This document shows positions 1 through 5,548 of a stretch of 42,584 bases of DNA, piece after piece. The position numbers and the translations under genes were made by a program. Origin of the DNA: an uncultured Prevotella sp. (lineage in GTDB: Bacteria > Bacteroidota > Bacteroidia > Bacteroidales > Bacteroidaceae); contig CAMAHD010000004.1 in NCBI GenBank assembly GCA_945834405.1, forward strand, positions 1 through 42,584. Direction: 5' to 3'. Position 1 is the stretch's first letter; every line of letters begins with the position of its first letter. A model generated the notes under the pieces. The model saw nothing but the letters and a program-made list of their open reading frames with translations, was not told the DNA's origin and did no database searches.

Positions 1-178
1 TAAAAAGGGCGATAGATAACAATAAACTACGCTCCGCAGGGTATGCTACTTTAATAGGGTCGTATCTCGAATGGCACCCAAAATAGGAACCGCCGTATGC
101 GGAACCGCATGTACGGTGGTGTGAGAGGTCGGAAAACGAAAGTAGGAAGAAAACTACTTCATTTTCCTCCTACTCGAT
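1..178 (+). mobile_element. Group II intron, 3' end (domains V and VI), partial
   Basis: Positions 87-120 form a 34-nt hairpin of domain V type. The outer strands ACCGCCGTA and TACGGTGGT pair (one G-U), followed by an inner stem ATGCG/CGCAT with a four-base loop and a two-base bulge on the 3' side. It is followed by the usual GTGAGAGG linker and a second hairpin (AGTAGG/CCTACT, about 141-174), which fits domain VI. The element should end near CTCGAT at about 178. The reverse transcriptase/maturase reading frame must lie left of the window. The 3' end sits about 14 bp beyond the stop of the convergent repressor gene. The 34-nt length and linker make the identification good; the exact 3' splice site is inferred. 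Confidence 0.8.
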
Positions 179-192
179 TTGGGAAGGTCTGG

Positions 193-873
193 TCACTGGC
201 GGCGGTAGTTGCCGACGACCTTGTAAATCTCTACTATGATGTCCTTGGGGATGCTGGACTCTACGGGAGTGCCATCGACCATCTGTGTGAAGTTGATGCT
301 TTGCTCGTCAGGCTGAGTGACAGACACTTTACGAAGGACTTTATACTCGCTGGTAACGACAACACAGATGAAATCACCGGGAATGTACGTTTTCCACGTT
401 GCGAGTTTCTTCAGTGCGATGACATCACCTGGCATGATGATTGGTGCAAGTGATTTGTCATTGTTGATACACATGAAATCGAAATCTCCTGCCATAGGTA
501 AAGATATTGGTATTACGCAACCTGTCGTTATTGGCTGGCCATCATTGCTCAGACATAATTCAAAATCTGTGTTGTAGAACAGTCTTTCATTTTCAGACCT
601 TACATGTTGCTCAAAGGGTTTTATGCCGGCAAGAAACATGTCGCCTTCGCCTGTGTACAACCAAGCTGCGTTTATATTGTATTTCTTACATAGCAGCTCG
701 ATAGATTTCTTTTGAGGCTTTTGCCATCCATTCTTGATTTTGCTTAGTACCTGTTCGTTTGCGACAATGCCGTCGCGGTAGAGTCGCCCTCCGGAAAGGT
801 GCAGTTCTTCAGCAGCCTTTACGAATCTCTGAGCTACGCCCATCCCTGTAGTCTGTTCATTGTCTGTTGTCAT
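193..873 (-). CDS. XRE/S24-type repressor (LexA/CI-like)
   Basis: This 226-residue protein has a helix-turn-helix-like N-terminus (about 10-75, with the ILSKIKNGWQKPQ stretch and a typical WLYTGEGDMF hinge). A C-terminal S24/LexA-like peptidase fold follows (about 115-220). The KSLAPIIMPGD stretch matches the usual DSM-x-P-x-x-x-x-GD region, with the acidic residue before the serine replaced by lysine. A lysine in the following strand (EYKVLRKV) could be the partner base. It therefore looks like a CI-type repressor that may be inactivated by RecA-stimulated self-cleavage; cleavage ability is inferred. It diverges from the gene at 1088 across overlapping promoters, the usual layout of a lysogeny or ICE-induction switch. 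A group II intron ends just after its stop codon. Confidence 0.85.
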   Translation of the reverse strand: MTTDNEQTTGMGVAQRFVKAAEELHLSGGRLYRDGIVANEQVLSKIKNGWQKPQKKSIELLCKKYNINAAWLYTGEGDMFLAGIKPFEQHVRSENERLFYNTDFELCLSNDGQPITTGCVIPISLPMAGDFDFMCINNDKSLAPIIMPGDVIALKKLATWKTYIPGDFICVVVTSEYKVLRKVSVTQPDEQSINFTQMVDGTPVESSIPKDIIVEIYKVVGNYRRQ

Positions 874-928
874 AATGTTTAAATAATGCTAAAATATTAC
901 ATATTCGTGGAATGAAACTTATAAAACG

Positions 929-960
929 TTTGGCTATATTTGTAAAAACATGTAATTTTG
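929..960 (+). promoter_or_regulatory. Bacteroidota promoter for the 1088 operon
   Basis: TTTG at 929-932 and TAATTTTG at 953-960 are separated by 20 nt, an excellent match to the Bacteroidota -33/-7 consensus. Transcription would start near 967 and run right into the gene at 1088, leaving a leader of about 120 nt. Confidence 0.75.
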
Positions 961-986
961 CCGCCGTTTTCGTAGCAATCCGGGTG

Positions 987-1017
987 CAAAGATAAGCACT
1001 TTTTGCGGAATATGCAA
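987..1017 (-). promoter_or_regulatory. Repressor promoter, facing the 929-960 promoter
   Basis: On the minus strand TTG (1015-1017), a 20-nt spacer and TATCTTTG (987-994) match the consensus. Transcription starts near 980 and goes left, over the opposing promoter, into the repressor. A GTGC/GCAC inverted repeat (984-987 and 996-999) overlaps the -7 box and is a possible operator. Confidence 0.7.
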
Positions 1018-1087
1018 GAAAAATCAAATAAAAATGATAATAGATATATAAAATATATAAAAATAACGTGTAATTTAGCATAGAGAT

Positions 1088-1375
1088 ATGGAGATACCCA
1101 TAACGACATTACAGGCGATGCTGACCAACGCTGCTACACTCGGAGCGATGTCAGCGGTGAAGCGGCTCGATCCAGTCAAGGATGAGCTGAAAGCGTCAGA
1201 GGTGAGAACTTGGTTGGGAAACGACAGTAAGATGAGTCGGAAGTTTGATGCCATGGTTAGGAAAGGAATGATCAAGGGCTTCAAGAAAGGAACCAGCCAG
1301 AACTCACCTTTTTATTATTCCAAGTGTCAGATAGAAGCAGCGTTTGCTGCTGTAAGATGCAAAGACTTACTCTAA
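1088..1375 (+). CDS. Small DNA-binding-like protein (hypothetical)
   Basis: This 95-residue protein is first in the plus operon opposite the repressor. The middle (about 35-70, VRTWLGNDSKMSRKFDAMVRKG) reads like a short helix-turn-helix with Lys/Arg-rich helices, followed by an SPFYYSK strand. This is compatible with an excisionase-like or transcription-regulator fold. Position next to an S24 repressor would suit a Cro-like or directionality factor, but that is inference from context only. The family is not recognised. Confidence 0.55.
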   Translation: MEIPITTLQAMLTNAATLGAMSAVKRLDPVKDELKASEVRTWLGNDSKMSRKFDAMVRKGMIKGFKKGTSQNSPFYYSKCQIEAAFAAVRCKDLL

Positions 1376-1405
1376 TTGAAAATTGAGAATTGAAAATTGA
1401 TAATT
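1374..1405 (+). repeat. 7-bp tandem repeat at a translation start
   Basis: Four heptamers of the form AATTGAN run back to back from 1374 to 1401, then AATTATG carries the ATG of the next gene. The same 7-bp habit, with AGTGAAR units, occurs before genes at 9225, 11906 and 12544. Confidence 0.8.
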
Positions 1406-2293
1406 ATGAGTAGTGAAGAAACAGAACAACGAACGGCTGGGTACATCACATTGCCATTAGCGGTGCTGGATGGCTGGGTTGGGCAGAATGCTCAGTACCT
1501 GAAGTGGTGGACTCAGCTTAGGCGAGAAGCCTCTTGGACGGACAAAACCGTCTGGTATAACCGGCAACAGGTTTACCTCCTAGCAAGACAGGTCATCGTA
1601 ACGGTCAATTCGCTGGTAAAGCAGTGGCAGGTAAGCAAGCCGACAGTGATACACTTCCTGCAACGATTGGAAAGCGAAAAACTCATTGAGCGACAGACCG
1701 ATAGCCGTAAGACAATCATCACCATTACCCCATTGGGATGGGCTGATTCAGAGGTAAAACAAGAGGTAGCATCAGTGGTAAAAGTTGAACACGATGTTGA
1801 CCGCCAACCTTACCACCAACCTTTACCACCTATTATTAATAATAAAGAGAAAAATATTATAGCCAGTGGAGGAGCGCGTACGCGCGAGGAGGAGGTGGCT
1901 AATCATGATTTTGATGAGATTATCTCTTTTTTCAATCAACAGATGAAAGGTAAGGGCATTCAGCAAGTAGCGATTATCACATCAGAGCGCAGACAAGCCT
2001 TTGAACGTCTGATGTCGCAGACTGGCGTGAATAAAGACAGCGTGAAGCAAGCCATCAAGAATGCAGCTGAGAGTGACTTCTTGAATGGAAAAGGCCCAAA
2101 GGGATGGGTGGCCAGCTTCGACTGGATGATGATACCGCAGAACTTTCAGAAGGTGTTGGAGAACAACTACCGCAACAAACCAGTAATACAACAAGTACAG
2201 TATGGGACAACCGATGGATATCAAGACCCTCGTAGAGGTGTTGAAGCGTCAAGGACGAGCTCTTATGCTTCCGGGTATGACAGACCACTCTAA
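1406..2293 (+). CDS. Winged-helix replication initiator (phage O/replisome organiser-like)
   Basis: The track starts at a TTG (1397); the ATG at 1406 (MSSEETEQ) directly follows the heptamer repeat and is preferred, giving 295 residues. The N-terminal 110 residues resemble a winged-helix replication protein, with a recognition-helix-like stretch (WQVSKPTVIHFLQRLESEKLI) and a wing (TIITITPLG). The C-terminal part has the pattern common in phage and plasmid initiators, a short helical domain ending in FLNGKGPKGWVASFDWMMIP and NFQKVLENNY. The linker DNA carries iteron-like and AT-rich sequence. The next gene is a DnaC-like loader, so the pair resembles lambda O and P: origin recognition followed by helicase loading. 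The family is inferred from sequence style and context. Confidence 0.75.
   Translation: MSSEETEQRTAGYITLPLAVLDGWVGQNAQYLKWWTQLRREASWTDKTVWYNRQQVYLLARQVIVTVNSLVKQWQVSKPTVIHFLQRLESEKLIERQTDSRKTIITITPLGWADSEVKQEVASVVKVEHDVDRQPYHQPLPPIINNKEKNIIASGGARTREEEVANHDFDEIISFFNQQMKGKGIQQVAIITSERRQAFERLMSQTGVNKDSVKQAIKNAAESDFLNGKGPKGWVASFDWMMIPQNFQKVLENNYRNKPVIQQVQYGTTDGYQDPRRGVEASRTSSYASGYDRPL
1775..1890 (+). other. Possible replication origin inside the initiator gene
   Basis: A motif close to CCAACCTTTACCACC occurs twice in direct orientation (1804-1817 and 1816-1830) and once inverted (GTGGTAAAAGTTG, 1775-1787). It is followed by the perfect palindrome TATTATTAATAATA (1831-1844), an AT-rich run to about 1860 and the GC palindrome GCGCGTACGCGC (1874-1885). 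Iterons next to an AT-rich stretch in the linker of an initiator gene are the arrangement of lambdoid origins. Function is inferred. Confidence 0.45.
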
Positions 2294-2912
2294 GTTAGGC
2301 GTGGATGAACAAGGACTAACAGCACTGTTGGAGATGGCCTACCGCAAGCAGGTTGCCATGCGCAGAGTTGCTTATGTTCCCAACAACCTGACCAGTGGCG
2401 CCATTAAAAAGCTCGCTCATATTCTGACAGACACTGGTGATAACCGCTTTATGATTGTGCTGGATGGCAGTACCGCCACCGGTAAGACCACGCTGATGAC
2501 TGCTATGCGACAAGCCTTGCGCTGGCTGACAGACCACAGACTGGTGTCAGATGATGTAGGTTTAAGGATTCTTGACGCTACCAAGATCTGCACCTTGATG
2601 GACTCCAGCAGAGAGTGGAACGAACTGTTAAGCTGGCCGTCGTACCTCGGTATTGAAGACCTAGGCTGTGAGCCTGCAGAGATACTGAGATGGGGCAATC
2701 CCCTCTATCCGGTGCGCGAACTTATCACAGAGCGCTATAAGCTACGGCTTCCTATGGTGGTGAGTACCAATCTCGACAGTGACCAATTGAGAGAACATCT
2801 TGGACTGAGGATTGTGTCCAGAATGAACGAGATGGCTTACTATATCCACTTCGAGAATGAAGACTTCCGCAAGATGGCGTGGTACAGTCATCATCCCGAG
2901 GTAAATAGTTAA
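2202..2912 (+). CDS. DnaC/IstB-like AAA+ ATPase, helicase loader
   Basis: The protein is 236 residues with a Walker A motif (GSTATGKTT, about residue 89-97), a Walker B-like IEDLG (about 151) and a sensor-1-like VVSTNL, followed by an arginine-rich LGLRIVSRM box. This is the DnaC/DnaI/IstB layout. Such proteins load the replicative helicase on origin DNA. The start overlaps the upstream initiator by about 90 bp; ATG 2214 (MDIKTLVEV) is an alternative. Translational coupling to the initiator supports an O/P-like replication pair. Length is typical of the family. An IstB role is less likely since no IstA transposase adjoins it. Confidence 0.75.
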   Translation: MGQPMDIKTLVEVLKRQGRALMLPGMTDHSKLGVDEQGLTALLEMAYRKQVAMRRVAYVPNNLTSGAIKKLAHILTDTGDNRFMIVLDGSTATGKTTLMTAMRQALRWLTDHRLVSDDVGLRILDATKICTLMDSSREWNELLSWPSYLGIEDLGCEPAEILRWGNPLYPVRELITERYKLRLPMVVSTNLDSDQLREHLGLRIVSRMNEMAYYIHFENEDFRKMAWYSHHPEVNS

Positions 2913-2967
2913 GAGAGAAGAATGAATACCGTGATTATAAATATGATAACAAGATTAAAACAATAGA

Positions 2968-3426
2968 ATGAAAAAACTAAGTGAAGAAAAAGAGCTTCGA
3001 GTGAGGAAACTGGAGCTATTAACCTATGAAGTGGAAGTGGGCAATACCCACAGAGTACGAAAGGTGAAGGGCACGATGCTTAATTCTGCCTTTCTGTTAG
3101 GTGAGTTGAGCGACAGCAGACGAACGATGATAGTCCGCCAAGTGGAGAACGAACGCAAACCTGTGAGAGTAGAAAGCAAGGATTTCGAGGGTGTGCTTGT
3201 AAACATACTCATCGGTTATATTCAGAGCAAGCGCTGTAAGTTACCGTTCAACGAGGCTTTTGCTTGTAAGCGACTGTCGCTGAAGTCTTGGCCTAAAGAC
3301 TATATCGACGGCTTCATACCCAATGATTTCCATGTAAAAAGAGAGTATCTTGATGAGATTGCCAGAATGGTGAGTATCCATGTGACCGCCAACGGTCTGA
3401 CGCTATCTCATTCGGAAGCTGCATAA
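2968..3426 (+). CDS. Hypothetical protein
   Basis: This 152-residue charged, soluble protein has no signal peptide or membrane segment. It starts with a basic/acidic segment (MKKLSEEKELRVRKLEL) and contains a stretch (LSLKSWPKDYIDGFIPNDFHVKREYL) that I cannot place in a family. It lies in the plus operon after the helicase loader with a 55-bp gap, so a role in replication or regulation of the element is plausible but unproven. Confidence 0.6.
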   Translation: MKKLSEEKELRVRKLELLTYEVEVGNTHRVRKVKGTMLNSAFLLGELSDSRRTMIVRQVENERKPVRVESKDFEGVLVNILIGYIQSKRCKLPFNEAFACKRLSLKSWPKDYIDGFIPNDFHVKREYLDEIARMVSIHVTANGLTLSHSEAA

Positions 3427-3504
3427 GAGAGATAATAACCGAGCTACTGTAGGCCTTTGTGGTCGCAGTACTACCAAAAACAATTTAATTAAAAATGAAA
3501 AGAT

Positions 3505-4287
3505 ATGACTATGTATGTAATGTCCTCTGGGGAGGGCTTTGAAGACTACTGTCTTCGTACTTTCAAGAACATGCTACATGGTGAGATGTTTCCTTATAGC
3601 TTACGCGAGACATACCACCTTGTGTTTGATTCGTGGGACGAGGCAGTGAATGAGATTAATGAGTATGGCGTAGAGGGTTATTCCTATATGGAGAGCCCTG
3701 ATGCCGATGACTACCTTCTCAGTATGTGTGGATTCACCCGGCATGTTGTGTTGCAGGATAAGTCACTGCAACTGCTTGCCTTGTTTTGTGACACTACCTA
3801 TCGGCAGCAGATGACCATCTTTGACATTCCAGTACGCTTTACAACCAAATGTGAGAAGATGGCAAATGGTAAGATGGGAATAGTGCAGATTCCCATCAAG
3901 GATCATCTGCCCAAGAGTCTGGAAACCCGCAACGACGGCTTCATGTCGTGCTGTGGTGATTTGTATGCCAAGACCTGCTTTGACAAATTCCTGCAGGAGT
4001 CGGGATTTACACAGAGCACAGCAGCTGTCGCCGCATCCTATGGTATTCCGGAAGAAGGGCTACTGTGTATCTTGAGCCAGAACGGCATCATTAAGGAGAA
4101 CGAGGATGATGCAGGTTGGGAGTTGGCAGAGGCGTTAAAGGATTCGGAGCTGATTAGAGAGAAGACAGTAACGGACGGAATGCCAGAAAAGCAATGGACT
4201 TATAAAGGTCAATACTATATCTGGACGTTGCTCACCAACAATTGCTCTGTCAGACCTCGTTGTGATAGAAGCAACTATCAGAAGTGA
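3505..4287 (+). CDS. Hypothetical protein, last gene of the replication operon
   Basis: This is a 260-residue protein without signal peptide or membrane segments. It is acidic in its N-terminal half. The C-terminal region (about 175-255) reads like a DNA-binding helical part followed by WTYKGQYYIWTLL, which faintly recalls the C-terminus of phage antirepressors; I do not consider that established. ATG 3505 is followed by further in-frame methionines (MTMYVM), so the exact start is uncertain by a few codons. A clear terminator follows, ending the operon. Confidence 0.6.
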   Translation: MTMYVMSSGEGFEDYCLRTFKNMLHGEMFPYSLRETYHLVFDSWDEAVNEINEYGVEGYSYMESPDADDYLLSMCGFTRHVVLQDKSLQLLALFCDTTYRQQMTIFDIPVRFTTKCEKMANGKMGIVQIPIKDHLPKSLETRNDGFMSCCGDLYAKTCFDKFLQESGFTQSTAAVAASYGIPEEGLLCILSQNGIIKENEDDAGWELAEALKDSELIREKTVTDGMPEKQWTYKGQYYIWTLLTNNCSVRPRCDRSNYQK

Positions 4288-4323
4288 TAATCATACGATT
4301 TGTTTATTAATAAAAAGGAAAGG

Positions 4324-4352
4324 ACGCTGGCTCGTGAGGGTCAGCGTTTTTT
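4324..4352 (+). terminator. Rho-independent terminator of the replication operon
   Basis: ACGCTG and CAGCGT pair around a 12-nt loop, with six T following. It separates the replication operon from the tra operon promoter. Confidence 0.85.
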
Positions 4353-4403
4353 GTGCTCAGATGCGAAGGAAGGAATGAAAAGTATATAAAGCAGATAAAA
4401 GCT

Positions 4404-4434
4404 CTTTTCGTTTCAGAAACTCTATGTAATTTTG
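4404..4434 (+). promoter_or_regulatory. Main promoter of the tra operon
   Basis: TAATTTTG at 4427-4434 matches the Bacteroidota -7 box. The T-rich stretch around 4404-4413 lies at the right distance for a weak -33 element. It lies between the terminator and the first tra-operon gene, with a predicted leader of about 20 nt. Confidence 0.6.
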
Positions 4435-4458
4435 CAGCGCAAAACAAAAGGAAATACT

Positions 4459-4806
4459 ATGAAATTCACAACACTATTGACAATTATCATCACGGGCTAT
4501 GTCATCTATTATGCCTATCAGATTATCCACGACCTGTTCTTTACCAAGGGCGTGCTGTCTGATGAGCTGCACATAGAGGAAGAGGTGGACATCACAGGCG
4601 AAGTTGAGAAATACCAGCCTGTCAAGGTCAGCAGGGAAGACATCCCGCTGACAAAGACATCCACCAAGGAGAAAACCTCTCAGGATGACGGACTCACCCA
4701 GATGTGCGGTGGCTATACCATTGATGAGCTGCACAATGCCCTTAGAGAGGAACATGACAATCCAGGCAGCACAGCCCTGAAAGATGTGATGAAGCTTTAC
4801 GAATAA
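4459..4806 (+). CDS. Small membrane-anchored protein heading the tra operon
   Basis: The track starts upstream at a non-ATG codon; ATG 4459 (MKFTTLLTIIITG) is preceded by an AAGGAAA ribosome site and gives 115 residues. One N-terminal transmembrane helix (about 4-24) is followed by a charged, Lys/Glu/Asp-rich cytoplasmic or periplasmic tail ending in a helix (YTIDELHNALREEHDN). Its place just before traE resembles the poorly conserved TraD position in Bacteroides transfer operons, but I do not recognise the sequence well enough to name it. Confidence 0.65.
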   Translation: MKFTTLLTIIITGYVIYYAYQIIHDLFFTKGVLSDELHIEEEVDITGEVEKYQPVKVSREDIPLTKTSTKEKTSQDDGLTQMCGGYTIDELHNALREEHDNPGSTALKDVMKLYE

Positions 4807-4894
4807 GACCTATACCTTACGGGATAAACATGAAAAACACAGAATCCCCACTTTAAGATGTTCAAAAGACAAAGTAAAAAATGAAAAACACATT

Positions 4895-5257
4895 ATGCAG
4901 AAAAACTGGAGCAAGCTCTGCTCCCTTTTGAAGTCATGTAAGACGAAGCTGTCTTACCAAGGTTTGAGACTCGCCAGCTTGGCATTGATGTTGATGATGA
5001 GCACGGGCTATGCTATGGCCGATGCCGGATCGAGTGCCATCACAGGTGCTGTAGGTACCTTCAAGGGTTACATCGACCCAGTACGAAACCTTCTCTATGT
5101 GATTGCCGCAGTGGTCAGCATCATTGGAGCCTTCAACGTGTTCTACAAGATGAACAATGGCGACCAGGATGTCAAGAAGACCATCATGATGACCATTGGC
5201 GGTTGTGCCGCACTGGTAGCGATGGCCGTTGCCCTGCCTAAGTTCTTTGGCTATTAA
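4895..5257 (+). CDS. traE: TraE (DUF4134), pilin-like membrane subunit
   Basis: The 120-residue protein has a long basic N-terminus, a signal/membrane segment ending in MSTGYAMADAG, and two hydrophobic helices (about 66-83 and 95-115) joined by a short charged loop (YKMNNGDQDVKKT). This is the pattern of the Bacteroides conjugative transposon TraE family, which is topologically like VirB2 pilins. It would form the pilus or channel subunit in the inner membrane. It is followed by traF after 3 bp and then traG, the canonical order. Confidence 0.85.
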   Translation: MQKNWSKLCSLLKSCKTKLSYQGLRLASLALMLMMSTGYAMADAGSSAITGAVGTFKGYIDPVRNLLYVIAAVVSIIGAFNVFYKMNNGDQDVKKTIMMTIGGCAALVAMAVALPKFFGY

Positions 5258-5260
5258 GCT

Positions 5261-5548
5261 ATGGAAGCGAACTACGCAGGTTACCCCGTGTATAAAGGTC
5301 TCCAGATGCCCTTGGAGTTTATGGGCATCCGGGGACGCTTTATCCTCATTGCCGCAGCCACCTTCGGAGCAGCCTTTCTCGGCTTCATTGCCGGATATGT
5401 CCTCTTCGGACTCGGCATTGCCCTGCTTGTGCTGGGTGTCAGTGCCGGAGGCGGTCTGCTTACCATCTATTTGAAGCAAAGAAACGGCTTGCATACCAAG
5501 CAGAAAGAAAAAGGAATCAAACACTATCATCATCTGTATGAGCAATAG
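5261..5548 (+). CDS. traF: TraF (DUF4133), VirB3-like membrane protein
   Basis: The 95-residue protein begins with the family-typical YPVYKGLQMPLEFMGIRGRF stretch. Two adjacent transmembrane helices follow (about 28-48 and 50-69), then a basic tail. This is the Bacteroides TraF family, which takes the place of VirB3 next to the VirB4-type ATPase. Its stop overlaps the traG start by 11 bp, so the two are translationally coupled. Confidence 0.88.
   Translation: MEANYAGYPVYKGLQMPLEFMGIRGRFILIAAATFGAAFLGFIAGYVLFGLGIALLVLGVSAGGGLLTIYLKQRNGLHTKQKEKGIKHYHHLYEQ

Noticed and set aside
97-453. 118-codon plus ORF over the left end
   Set aside because: It begins inside intron domain V and runs antisense to the repressor; shadow frame.
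2202-2912. IstB of an IS21 element
   Set aside because: No IstA transposase is adjacent; a replication initiator gene is, so helicase loader is the better call.
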